In this document: piece by piece, positions 35,124 to 43,834 of the stretch
How the letters are laid out: each line of letters opens with the position of its first letter
How positions within the stretch are numbered: position 1 is the first letter of the stretch
Assembly: GCA_002148405.1 (NCBI GenBank)
Contig: MUGG01000212.1
Span: forward strand, 1 to 64,000
DNA from: Alkalinema sp. CACIAM 70d
Lineage (GTDB): Bacteria > Cyanobacteriota > Cyanobacteriia > Leptolyngbyales > Leptolyngbyaceae
Length of the DNA: 64,000 bases
Reading direction: 5' to 3'
Translations under genes and position numbers: made by a program
Notes under the pieces: generated by a model
What the model was told of the DNA's origin: nothing
The model's database searches: none
The model's input: the letters and a program-made list of their open reading frames with translations, nothing else

Positions 35124-37643
35124 ATGGCGCAGCTGTCTCCTACTACGGCTTATTATTTACGGAAACTGTTACGCCAAAATTTGGATCGGCTGAGATCGAT
35201 CGTGCGTCATGGCGCAGCGTTAGAGGCTGATCCAGTTGGAGATCTAAACCAAGTGTTGGCAAGCCTCTATCTTGAGCCAGATGCAATCACCCAAACAGTC
35301 CAAGAGTTAGAGCGATTGACCCGTTCCCACCAGGCGCTTGCGGCTTGTTCGGGGGACTATGAGTCGGAGCTTCAAAAGTTAGAAGCACAAATTTTTTGGC
35401 TTTTGGGCTACAAATTTCAAGCCACCGTGAACCAATGCCTAATCTTGATTGTGACGGCTGATCCAGAATCAGTTGGCTCTTTGGCACAAGCCTTAGTCCG
35501 GAAAGAGTATAGCGTTGAAATTACCAGCCACAGTCTGGCCCAAGCGATCGCAACTGTGCAAGCGAAACAGCCGCGCTTGATTCTTACGGACATGACCCTT
35601 CCGGATAGCCGGGGGCATCAGATCGTTAAACGGTTGAAAGAGCTGGAGCAGGGACGAGAGATTCCTGTCATGGTGATGGGTGCTCCGCAGGATCTGTCGG
35701 AAACCCTGCGGGCCTTTGAGGGAGGCGTTGTGGACTACCTTGCTCAGCCGATTCAGCAGGAGGAAGTGCTAGCCCGGATTGCCTATCACGTGAAAGTCAG
35801 CACCCTGCTCCGAACGCTCACTGCCCAAAATCTCCAGTTTCATCAAGAGTTGCGGCAATCTCAGGAGGAAGGCAATACCTATCGGGCGATTTTTGAACAA
35901 TCCGTTGATGGGATGTTCCAATCCTCATTGGAAGGCCGCTATCTCCGAGTTAACTCTGCCTTAGCACGATTATATGGCTATGACTCGCCGGAGGACTTGC
36001 TGGCTACGGTGACTAATATTCAAGAACAACTCTATGTACAGGCCGATCGGCGGGAAGAGTTGATGGCTTATCTGAGTGTGCACGACCAAGTGACGGAGTT
36101 TGAATCGCAAATTTCTTGTAAGGATGGTCGCTGTATCTGGATTTCAGAGGATGTGCGAGCCGTGCGGGATGGGGCGGGGCAATTGCTGTTCTACGAAGGG
36201 GTTGTGCGGAATATTGACGATCGCAAACGGCTGGATCAACGCTTAGCCCTCCAGCATCAGGTCACCCAAATGTTGGCGACTAATCCCACACAGCACCAAG
36301 CTAATCAATATCTCTTAGCTGCGATCGCGACCTGTTTGGGCTGGCCCTTGGGTGAATTGTGGATGATGGAGATGGAGGAGCAACAACTCCACTGTGTGCA
36401 AACCTGGCAGCGATCGCAAGATGGGGAAATCCCCTTTCTGGCTGAGGCTAAGGGGTTGCATCTCTTGTGGGGAGAGGAGGTTCCAGGCTACGTGCTAGAG
36501 GAGGGGGAGCCGATGTGGGTGGCGGATGTGACGCAATTGCCGAACCTCCGACGGTTGAGCTTGGCTCGACAGGCGGGCATTCAAAGCGCGGTGGGTTTTC
36601 CGATTCTGCAGGGGTATCAAGTCTTTGGGGTGGTAGTGTTCTATGCCCAGTCGCTGGTCGAGTTAGAGGCTAATTTGATGCAGACGATCGCCACGATTGT
36701 GCAGCAATTTGGGCAATTTGTGGAGCGCAAGCAGGCGGATATGGCCCTGCGACGATCGGAAATTCAACTGCGGCAAAAAACACAACAATTGGAAACGACC
36801 CTGCGCCATCTGCAACAAACCCAGATCAAAATGATCCAGCAGGAGAAGATGTCTAGTCTGGGGCAGTTAGTGGCTGGGATTTCCCATGAAATGAATAATC
36901 CCATTAGTTTCATCTACAGCAATCTTGTCTATGCAGAAGACTATATTCAGGACTTAATATCCGTTGTAAAAATCTATCGATCGTATTATCCAGAATCTAT
37001 TCCAGAACTCATAGAAGCTGATGCATTGGATATTGAATTTCTGTTGCAGGATTTTCCCAAACTTCTGAAATCTATCCAAACAGGATCGCAGCGAATTCGC
37101 AATATTGTGTCTGCTCTGCGGAGTTTTGCGCGGCTGGATGAAGCCGGTGAGAAGCCGACCCAGCTCAATCAGGCATTAGAAAATATTGTGATGTTATTGG
37201 GGGCACGCTTGGCAGAGACATTGCAGCGTCCGGCGATTCAAGTGATGCAGCAGTACGATCCTGCTCTGCCCGTTGTGACTTGCGATCCGGGACAGATCAA
37301 TCAAATCTTGATGATTTTGATTCTTAACGCGATCGAAGCGATTGATCGGTTCTGGATAGAAACATCCCCCGATCGAGAACCCATCATTCGTCTTCAGACC
37401 CTTAACCAAGGAGAAACGTTGCAAATTCGCATTTTGGACAATGGGCCAGGGATTCCGCCAGAACTCCACCAGCGTATTTTTGATCCCTTTTTTACGACGA
37501 AGCCGGTGGGGCAGGGAACCGGGATGGGGTTACCGATCGCCTACCAAATTATGGAACACCACCGAGGAAAACTAGAATTTCAAAGCCAATGGGGGCAAGG
37601 GGCAGAGTTCATTGTGACATTGCCGCTTCTAGAAAAGGACTGA
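35124..37643 (+). CDS. Hybrid histidine kinase with degenerate receiver, PAS and GAF domains
   Basis: An 839-aa cytoplasmic protein. A helical N-terminus is followed by a receiver-like domain at about residues 104-222, PAS about 250-370, GAF about 380-535, HisKA with His588 (GISHEMNNP), and an ATPase with DNGPGIP and GTGMGLP. In the receiver, Asp156 of the usual acceptor position is kept, but the acidic pair is replaced by Thr111-Ala112 and the conserved lysine by Gln208 (LAQP), so normal phosphorylation is unlikely. It is the same HE-NNP kinase subfamily as the genes at 11213 and 13341-24829. It stands alone on the plus strand. Confidence 0.9.
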   Translation: MAQLSPTTAYYLRKLLRQNLDRLRSIVRHGAALEADPVGDLNQVLASLYLEPDAITQTVQELERLTRSHQALAACSGDYESELQKLEAQIFWLLGYKFQATVNQCLILIVTADPESVGSLAQALVRKEYSVEITSHSLAQAIATVQAKQPRLILTDMTLPDSRGHQIVKRLKELEQGREIPVMVMGAPQDLSETLRAFEGGVVDYLAQPIQQEEVLARIAYHVKVSTLLRTLTAQNLQFHQELRQSQEEGNTYRAIFEQSVDGMFQSSLEGRYLRVNSALARLYGYDSPEDLLATVTNIQEQLYVQADRREELMAYLSVHDQVTEFESQISCKDGRCIWISEDVRAVRDGAGQLLFYEGVVRNIDDRKRLDQRLALQHQVTQMLATNPTQHQANQYLLAAIATCLGWPLGELWMMEMEEQQLHCVQTWQRSQDGEIPFLAEAKGLHLLWGEEVPGYVLEEGEPMWVADVTQLPNLRRLSLARQAGIQSAVGFPILQGYQVFGVVVFYAQSLVELEANLMQTIATIVQQFGQFVERKQADMALRRSEIQLRQKTQQLETTLRHLQQTQIKMIQQEKMSSLGQLVAGISHEMNNPISFIYSNLVYAEDYIQDLISVVKIYRSYYPESIPELIEADALDIEFLLQDFPKLLKSIQTGSQRIRNIVSALRSFARLDEAGEKPTQLNQALENIVMLLGARLAETLQRPAIQVMQQYDPALPVVTCDPGQINQILMILILNAIEAIDRFWIETSPDREPIIRLQTLNQGETLQIRILDNGPGIPPELHQRIFDPFFTTKPVGQGTGMGLPIAYQIMEHHRGKLEFQSQWGQGAEFIVTLPLLEKD

Positions 37644-37743
37644 TGGATCGCGAAAAGGGTGCGATGGGGCATTCTAGACAAGCCATGCAAGCCATTGTAA
37701 AAGATTGATGCAACTTACTAAAACCGATCGGTTGTCAACCTCT

Positions 37744-37764
37744 GTTACAAATGTTAATATAAAT
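37744..37764 (+). promoter_or_regulatory. HLR1-like element and -10 candidate upstream of hli
   Basis: GTTACAAA followed after one base by GTTAATAT resembles an imperfect HLR1 direct repeat, the RpaB site of high-light-inducible genes, just before a TATAAA-type -10 (37758-37764). The second copy is degenerate and the spacing is one base short. Confidence 0.35.
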
Positions 37765-37799
37765 CTATAAACTCAATCCACGACTGGAGGATTCGGGAC

Positions 37800-37943
37800 A
37801 TGCAGAAGCAAGAATCAAAGATGGGTTTTACCGATTTTGCGGAGACTTGGAACGGTCGTTTGGCAATGCTGGGTCTGGCGATCGGGTTTGCTACCGAACT
37901 GTTGACAGGTCGGGGGATCTTAGCTCAATTGGGCTTAATGTAA
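37800..37943 (+). CDS. hli: High-light-inducible protein (HLIP/SCP)
   Basis: A 47-aa thylakoid protein encoded by a short frame. The sequence contains ETWNGRLAMLGLAIGFATELLTG, the single chlorophyll-binding helix of the LHC/ELIP superfamily with the E-x-x-NGR-x-AM-G motif. GGAGG lies about 10 nt before the ATG. These proteins bind chlorophyll and carotenoid, and protect photosystem assembly intermediates under stress. A strong intrinsic terminator follows at 38021-38047, and an HLR1-like site precedes the gene, so it is probably monocistronic and light-regulated. Length is normal for the shortest HLIPs. Confidence 0.94.
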   Translation: MQKQESKMGFTDFAETWNGRLAMLGLAIGFATELLTGRGILAQLGLM

Positions 37944-38020
37944 GATTGTGCTTCCTGTTTCAGTATTAATTTCAGAAAGCCTTTGGTTGAAATTCAATGA
38001 AATCCTACGTGATCTAACTG

Positions 38021-38047
38021 CCTGGAGTGAATTGCTCCAGGTTTTTT
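38021..38047 (+). terminator. Intrinsic terminator of hli
   Basis: CCTGGAG pairs with CTCCAGG across a 7-nt loop, followed by TTTTTT. A textbook intrinsic terminator 78 bp after the hli stop codon. Confidence 0.92.
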
Positions 38048-38323
38048 ATTGTGATGCGGGGGCGTCAAATGCCAGGTTATCGATGGGCAAACTAAAACCC
38101 CGTCAAATTGCGGCTGGCTTTGAAAAGAAGCAGCAACTCGATCGGGGCGGGAGACGCAGTTAGGAGGTATCTTTACTCTTCCACCGTAGCGAAGAAATTG
38201 ATAACTTGGCGGATATTTAATAAGTTCTTAAGGGCTGAAGCCATTGATGGATCTGCTGTTGGCTGGATTGAATGATCTATGGTAGGGGATGATGGCATCA
38301 GGTTGGGACGATGAGGTAACAGG

Positions 38324-38716
38324 ATGATTCAAATCACACATTTTTTACATACTGCGATCGTGGTGACGAATTTAGCCCGATCGGAACATTTTTATGGCAC
38401 GGTGTTGGGCTTGCCGAAGGTGGAGCGTAATCTCAAGTTTCCCGGTGCTTGGTATGAGATTGCGGGGATACAAATTCATTTAATGCAGGCAGCGGTTGTT
38501 GATGGAGCTCCGGAGCTGCCGGTGCGATCGATCCCATTGGCTGAAAAGTGGGGCCGGAATCCGCATTTGGCCTTTGCGGTGACGGATTTAGAAGCGGTAA
38601 AAGCAACCCTCGATCGGGCCGGATATGTCTATCAAATGAGTGCATCGGGACGACCGGCGTTGTTTGTTCAAGATCCTGATGGTCATGTGGTTGAGTTGGG
38701 GGAAGTCCAGAATTAA
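38324..38716 (+). CDS. VOC (glyoxalase/dioxygenase-fold) protein
   Basis: A 130-aa single vicinal-oxygen-chelate module with two beta-alpha-beta-beta-beta halves. It begins THFLHTAIVVTNLARSEHFYGTVLGLP and ends DPDGHVVELGE, where the final Glu and the N-terminal His are the usual metal ligands. It is the length of small glyoxalase/bleomycin-resistance proteins. The substrate cannot be predicted, and neighbours give no pathway. ATG 38324 has a weak AGG upstream. Confidence 0.88.
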   Translation: MIQITHFLHTAIVVTNLARSEHFYGTVLGLPKVERNLKFPGAWYEIAGIQIHLMQAAVVDGAPELPVRSIPLAEKWGRNPHLAFAVTDLEAVKATLDRAGYVYQMSASGRPALFVQDPDGHVVELGEVQN

Positions 38717-38775
38717 GGACAGAGATATCCCTATTGTTGTCGGTGAAATTGTTGTCGGGTTTCTTTTTTCGTTAA

Positions 38776-39219
38776 ATGTTTATGCTATCTGAAGATGAAA
38801 AATGGTATAGAGTGAGTCTGCGTTTGATGGGCGACGGTTTACCTGTCGAAGAAATTGAATTGCGTCTTGGTCTCGCGTCATCATCTTTTGGCAGAAAAGG
38901 TGAACATCTACGCGGCAACCCTCGGTATGCTAAGTATCCAATTAATGTTTGGGTGTCGAAGTATCTCGTGAACTCTGATGTTCCGTTCGAGGAGCAAATA
39001 GCAGGCTTGCTTGATACATTAGAGCCCAAGGCTGATGCATTGAAGGAACTCTTATCGTTACCAGATGTTGAAGGGGAATTGTTTCTTGGTTTTAGTTCAG
39101 GTAATGGTCAGGGTGGCGCGATTTTCTCGCCTGAATTGTTGAAGCGTATTGCAGAGTATGGCTTGTCGCTTAGTTTAGATTTATATCCGCCCAATATTAA
39201 TGAATATGAAGCGGCATAG
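38776..39219 (+). CDS. DUF4279-like protein
   Basis: A 147-aa soluble acidic protein. The first 80 residues (VSLRLMGDGLPVEEIELRLGLA, GNPRYAKYPINVWV) fit the DUF4279 pattern, and the C-terminal part (LSLDLYPPN) completes the small alpha/beta domain. Function of the family is unknown; members often occur near toxin-immunity genes, but no toxin partner is evident here. It lies between a VOC gene and an XisF-like recombinase, and has lower GC than its neighbours. A second ATG two codons in is an alternative start. Confidence 0.7.
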   Translation: MFMLSEDEKWYRVSLRLMGDGLPVEEIELRLGLASSSFGRKGEHLRGNPRYAKYPINVWVSKYLVNSDVPFEEQIAGLLDTLEPKADALKELLSLPDVEGELFLGFSSGNGQGGAIFSPELLKRIAEYGLSLSLDLYPPNINEYEAA

Positions 39220-39412
39220 TTACTGCTATTACGAAGCATAATACCCTGCTTGTACGCCAGACCATAGTAAAGTTATCGATTGAGAATGAGAGGTTGCTAG
39301 CGGTAGGTGCAGTGGAACGTTAGGTGAATAAGTTAGAGTTAAGTTATTGAATTGGGAGATGGAGGCTGGAAACTTCTGTGTTGGCTAAAGAGGTAGGTAG
39401 TGGTAACGATCG

Positions 39413-40771
39413 ATGCGGATTTTGGCGTATCTCTATAGTGATCCTTTGTTGGAATCTAGCCCTGATCCGACGTTGTGGGGCTGGGAGGTCGATCGGGTCT
39501 ATCAGGATTTTGCTGTAGAGGGTAATGCTCGATCGCAGTTGCAGCAATTGCTCAATGATTGTCAAACACAACCTGCTGATTATTTGTTATTAAGGCGATT
39601 GGAAGAGTTAGGGGATTCGGTTCAGGCGATCGGCGATCGCTTGGCGGAATTAAAACAGTTATCGATTCGGGTAGTGACGATCGATCCGATAGATACTGCT
39701 GGAGATAGCTCAGATAATAATTCTGACGTGATTGCTGATGGTCAAATTCGATCGGATGTTTTAAAACTGATTCAAGCCTTGCAACGGAATCAGCGCAGTC
39801 AACGGATTCAGCAAGGCCATGCCCGCAATCGGATTAAGGCGGCTCCGCCCCCTGGTCGATCTCCCTATGGGTATCGCCGTAGCCGCAATCGCTATGTGGT
39901 CGATCGTACGACAGCTCCAGTCGTAAAAGAGTTTTTTGAGCAATTTTTACTCTTTGGGTCTTTAAGGGGGGCGGTGCGGCACATTGCGAAAAAGTATGGC
40001 AAGAAAATTTCGCCCTCTACGGGGCAGCGCTGGTTAACGAATCCGGTGTATCGAGGGGATTTGGAATTTAAGGGTGGGGAAGTGGTGGCGGATACCCATG
40101 AGGCCATTATGTCGCGGGAGGAGGCAGCCCAAATCGATCGCTTGTTGCGGCGCAATCGACGGTTGCCCAGTCGGACGGCTAGTGCACCGCGATCGCTGGC
40201 GGGATTGGTGCAGTGCCAAGGGTGCCAGTCGCCGATGACGGTGACGCGGGTGGTGCCGCCCAAGGTGGTGCGGAAAAATGCTAAGGAAATGAAGGAGTAT
40301 CTCTACCTACGGCCTACGGCTTGTCCACTCAAACCGAAATGTAAGGCGATTGCCTATGAACAAATTTTGCAACAGGCGATTGAACGCATTTGTGAAGACT
40401 TACCCCGTGCGGTGGCGGCGTTGGAATTGCCGGATTTGGAACAGGTGCAACGGGGAATTAATGGGGCGATCGCGGGTAAGCAGAAGATCATTGAGCAATT
40501 GCCGGGGTTAATTGACAGTGGTATTTTGGATGGGGAAACGGCGCAGTTACGGGAATACAAGTTGCGTACGGAAATGGCTGCGTTACAAAGTCGCTTGGCT
40601 CAGTTGCCGCCGGTAAATTTACCCGCGATCGCGCAAACGGTTTCGCTGCCGCAGTTTTGGTTGGATTTATCGGAATCAGAGCGGCGCTTTTATTTTCGTG
40701 AATTTCTGCGTTCGATTGAACTAGTGCGAGATGGAAAAAACTGGGTGCTTCGACTAGTATTTATTTTTTAA
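39413..40771 (+). CDS. XisF-like serine recombinase
   Basis: A 452-aa large serine recombinase of the cyanobacterial XisF type. The short resolvase domain spans about residues 1-125, with Ser9 in AYLYSDP as the likely nucleophile and the LLLRRLEELGDS segment in place of the usual arginine motif. A recombinase domain of about 135-240 (PPGRSPYGYRRSRNRYVVD) and a Cys-containing zinc-type segment (CQGCQSPM ... CPLKPKC) follow, then a coiled coil. XisF excises the fdxN element in Anabaena. No element boundary or xisH/xisI gene was recognised here, so its target is unknown. The gene appears intact. Confidence 0.85.
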   Translation: MRILAYLYSDPLLESSPDPTLWGWEVDRVYQDFAVEGNARSQLQQLLNDCQTQPADYLLLRRLEELGDSVQAIGDRLAELKQLSIRVVTIDPIDTAGDSSDNNSDVIADGQIRSDVLKLIQALQRNQRSQRIQQGHARNRIKAAPPPGRSPYGYRRSRNRYVVDRTTAPVVKEFFEQFLLFGSLRGAVRHIAKKYGKKISPSTGQRWLTNPVYRGDLEFKGGEVVADTHEAIMSREEAAQIDRLLRRNRRLPSRTASAPRSLAGLVQCQGCQSPMTVTRVVPPKVVRKNAKEMKEYLYLRPTACPLKPKCKAIAYEQILQQAIERICEDLPRAVAALELPDLEQVQRGINGAIAGKQKIIEQLPGLIDSGILDGETAQLREYKLRTEMAALQSRLAQLPPVNLPAIAQTVSLPQFWLDLSESERRFYFREFLRSIELVRDGKNWVLRLVFIF

Positions 40772-40915
40772 TGAACTCTAATGATAACGGTTGAAAATGG
40801 ATGAATTTTAGGATTAGTCATATTTATCATCAATAATGCAATATCTTGACTATCTCAAATATGGATTCAAGTTCAATCCTCAAGGATTGAACTTGATCTA
40901 AAAGCCAAACTGTCT

Positions 40916-41578
40916 TTAACAGAGAACTTCTGTTTTTGCTCCCGCCTTTTCTAGGGCGAAATTGAATTTGCTAGCGTATTCCTCAATGAGGTCAGCTTGG
41001 TCTAAATCGTTGATGATTGTTCTGGCGTTGTAGAAATCGACCCTTTGTCCTTGTTCTGGATGGCCAATGTGATGTTTGAGAGCCTGTCCTGTAAATGTCC
41101 CTATAAACATGCCATAGAACATAATGATGGCTGCATAACTAGGGTTTTTGGCAGCTTCTGGGTTTTCCGTAAGGTCTGGGGCTTCCGGATAGAAGCTCCT
41201 CACAACCGCTGTCATTTTGGCGTAGTTGGCCCGTCCAGTTAATTGAACGTAACCACGTCCATGAAATTTAGCCCCATCACCCTTACAAGTGTTCCCTAGA
41301 TCTACACGACCTTCATATTCTCGAGTAAAGTATTCATCATCTCCATATTCTGAGATTGGTTGCATTGTTTGTGCTGTTTCATGATACGTAGTAGCTAGCA
41401 TGTAGGCTAACCATCCAAGACTGCGAATATCCCAATTAACTTTAAATTCTCCCTTGGGCTGAACGGGGGGGGATTCCCAAAAGTTTAGGATAGCCTCCAT
41501 CCCTTCTACTTGCTGTTGGCTTAACCTTCCATTAAATAAGGAATCCCGGACAATATTGTAAAATTTAGCTCTATCCAT
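40916..41578 (-). CDS. GH19 chitinase/endolysin-like muramidase
   Basis: A 220-aa glycoside hydrolase family 19 protein without a signal peptide. Glu67 in TYHETAQTM and Glu77 in PISE are the likely catalytic pair; KFHGRGYVQLTGRANY is the family signature. The small size and lack of export signal match phage endolysins rather than secreted chitinases. AGGAGG lies about 8 nt before the ATG. It follows a 98-aa gene by 157 bp on the same strand; that gene may be a partner. No holin was found. It may be a domesticated or residual phage lysis gene. Confidence 0.85.
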   Translation of the reverse strand: MDRAKFYNIVRDSLFNGRLSQQQVEGMEAILNFWESPPVQPKGEFKVNWDIRSLGWLAYMLATTYHETAQTMQPISEYGDDEYFTREYEGRVDLGNTCKGDGAKFHGRGYVQLTGRANYAKMTAVVRSFYPEAPDLTENPEAAKNPSYAAIIMFYGMFIGTFTGQALKHHIGHPEQGQRVDFYNARTIINDLDQADLIEEYASKFNFALEKAGAKTEVLC

Positions 41579-41735
41579 TACCAGTCCTCCTGCAAATATT
41601 TGGATTGTTTTGATAGGCTTAATCGGAGCTCAGCTTGCTGAACTTAGCTATTTAAGTTCCTAGATAGCATTAGGAATGATTGAAAATGAGATAGATGCAC
41701 AGCAGATGTAATATGAGAAGACTAATCCTCAACTT

Positions 41736-42032
41736 CTATGGGCTTCCACCATTGGAAACTAATGGCATTGTGAACCTTCCTAGGTTGACATGTTCAGGAC
41801 TGTCTGGTTTATAGTGAACCCAGAAAGATAACCTTGGAGGAAGGCCGAGGATAACGCCAAGTCCTTCAAAACGATAGTGTTTATTCCCTTTCGGAACACC
41901 TTCTTCCATTGAAAAAGCGGGTGGTAGTTGTTTTTTAAAGCATTCCTGATTGATTGCATCCATTGTTCGCAGGGCTTGATCAGAGAGGCCAATTAAAATA
42001 TCAACCGATTTTGCAACTGTAGTTGTCACCAT
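41736..42032 (-). CDS. Hypothetical protein upstream of the endolysin-like gene
   Basis: A 98-aa soluble protein. I do not recognise it. The N-terminal 40 residues are helical, and the rest (KHYRFEGLGVILGLPPRLSFWVHYKPD) looks like beta strands. There is no membrane segment, so it is not a holin. It has a perfect AGGAGG about 5 nt before the ATG at 42032, like the endolysin-like gene, which supports a shared origin and probably shared transcription. Confidence 0.65.
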   Translation of the reverse strand: MVTTTVAKSVDILIGLSDQALRTMDAINQECFKKQLPPAFSMEEGVPKGNKHYRFEGLGVILGLPPRLSFWVHYKPDSPEHVNLGRFTMPLVSNGGSP

Positions 42033-42433
42033 ATTTCCTCCTGATTGCTCTAACTGTATTAGAGGAGATAGCTGTATGAAGGGTAGAGCTATCTTTTAAT
42101 TTTTACTCTATTAATGAATTATGAGGAACTTGTGAGGACACCCTCGGCGATGATTCAAGGCTCCTAGGCCGATGGCCGATTGAAGGGTTGATCGAGTGGT
42201 GTAGCGAAACTTGTAGCGATCGACCCTAGAAATCTTAAGGGATGTCAATGAGATTGGGTCGGGGCAAAATGAACGATCTAGTATAGAGGAGATCAATCCA
42301 GTGGAATTGCAGGTAATTTTGTCAGAAATTACAATTGCAGGAAAGGATTTTAGCCCTAATGAGTTTTAGGGATCAACCTTAGCTGATCTGGGTTGCCGCT
42401 AGGTTATCTACCGTTCTAGACCGTGATTTGTTT
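42033..42433. other. Intergenic region
   Basis: About 400 bp between divergent units. No gene or strong signal seen. Confidence 0.5.
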
Positions 42434-43792
42434 ATGTCCTCGCCATCAATTCCCAAGCCGGATTCCGCCCCTGATCAGAGCCTATCTCCTCAAGCGGAGT
42501 CTCAGCAGCTAGCGCGTTCTAAGCCGAATCCTCGGTTGTTGATTTTAGGGATTGCGGCGATCGGCGTGGCGGGATATTTTGCGTGGCAGGCGTGGGGGCC
42601 GAAGCCGGAAATCACAGCGGTGGCGTTGAGTGGGCGGATTGAGTCCGATGAGACGGATATCCAAGCGAAAAATGGGGGACAGGTAGCTGAAATCACCGTG
42701 AAAGAAGGGGATCAGGTCACGTCCGGGCAGGTACTCGTCAAAATCAATGCCGATGAAGTCCAGGCCCAGGTGCGGCGGGCAGGGGCGGATGTGCAGTCCT
42801 CTCAGGAACGGGTGGAGCAGACCCGATCGGACTTGGCGGGGGCTCAAGAACGGGTCGATCGGGCGCAGTCGCGGGTGCAGGAATTGGACAATCGCATTCG
42901 TGAGGCGGGGCTGAACTTGGAGCAGTCCAAGGGCGATGCCTCGGGGCAAATCAGTCAGGCATCGGCGCAGGTATCCGTGGCCCAGTCCCAACTCAGCCAA
43001 GCCCGAGCCCAAGTAAAGCAAGCCGAGGCGGAGTTGAAGCTGGCCCAAGCCACCCGCGATCGCTATGCCCAGTTGGTTACAGAAGGCGCAATCAATCAAC
43101 AACAGTATGACCAGGCGCAGACGGCCTTAGAAACGGCCCGGACGGCGGTGGAGGCGCGTAAGGCGGGTGTTAAGGCGGCGCAGGAGCAGTTGGTGGCGGC
43201 CCAGGGCGGATTCACCCAAGCCCAGACGAAGGGGTTTAATCCCGGTATTCGCGATGCCCAATTGGCAGCGTTGCAGGAACAGCGGGATCAGGCGCTGGCG
43301 GATTTACGATCGGCCCAGGCGGATGCTCGCAGTTATCAGGCCAAACTGAAAGCGGCTCAAGCGGATTTACAAAGCACCCAAGCCCGCCAAAAGGAAGCCC
43401 AGGCCAATTTAGCCTATAGCACCTTGAAAAGCCCGATCGCGGGGGTGGTGTTGCAGCGGTTGGTGGAGCCAGGAGCGGTGGTGACGCCGCAGAAAACCAT
43501 TCTGACGTTGATTAATCCCCAGGATGTGTATTTGCGGGGGTATGTGCCGGAGGGAGATGTGGGAAGAATCGCGGTGGGAATGAAGGCGCGAGTCTTTTTA
43601 GATTCGGATGGGAAACGTCCGATCGATGCCAAGGTGAGCGCGATCGATGCCAAGGCATCGTTTACACCGGAGAATATTTATTTCAAGAAAGATCGGGTGC
43701 GACAGGTGTTTGGAGTGCGACTGACGATCGAACAGTCCCAGGGCTTGGCGAAACCGGGGATGCCAGCGGATGCAGAAATTTTGCTGAAATAG
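42434..43792 (+). CDS. HlyD-family periplasmic adaptor (efflux membrane-fusion protein)
   Basis: A 452-aa adaptor linking an inner-membrane pump to the outer membrane. One membrane anchor lies at about residues 36-56 (LLILGIAAIGVAGYFAWQAW). The biotinyl-lipoyl-like first half (IQAKNGGQVAEITVKEGDQVTSGQVLVKI) is followed by a very long coiled-coil hairpin of Gln/Ala-rich heptads to about 325, then the returning lipoyl half (SPIAGVVLQRLVEPGAVV) and a beta-barrel domain. I chose ATG 42434; a TTG two codons upstream is less likely. The ABC ATPase gene follows closely, so the pair should form an ABC exporter with a permease encoded elsewhere. Confidence 0.92.
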   Translation: MSSPSIPKPDSAPDQSLSPQAESQQLARSKPNPRLLILGIAAIGVAGYFAWQAWGPKPEITAVALSGRIESDETDIQAKNGGQVAEITVKEGDQVTSGQVLVKINADEVQAQVRRAGADVQSSQERVEQTRSDLAGAQERVDRAQSRVQELDNRIREAGLNLEQSKGDASGQISQASAQVSVAQSQLSQARAQVKQAEAELKLAQATRDRYAQLVTEGAINQQQYDQAQTALETARTAVEARKAGVKAAQEQLVAAQGGFTQAQTKGFNPGIRDAQLAALQEQRDQALADLRSAQADARSYQAKLKAAQADLQSTQARQKEAQANLAYSTLKSPIAGVVLQRLVEPGAVVTPQKTILTLINPQDVYLRGYVPEGDVGRIAVGMKARVFLDSDGKRPIDAKVSAIDAKASFTPENIYFKKDRVRQVFGVRLTIEQSQGLAKPGMPADAEILLK

Positions 43793-43834
43793 GTGTGCAA
43801 TGGCCAGTACGATCGTAATTCCACAGTAACGGTT

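Noticed and set aside
37948..38163. Plus-strand 71-codon open frame after hli
   Set aside because: It runs through the strong intrinsic terminator at 38021-38047 and has no ribosome site.
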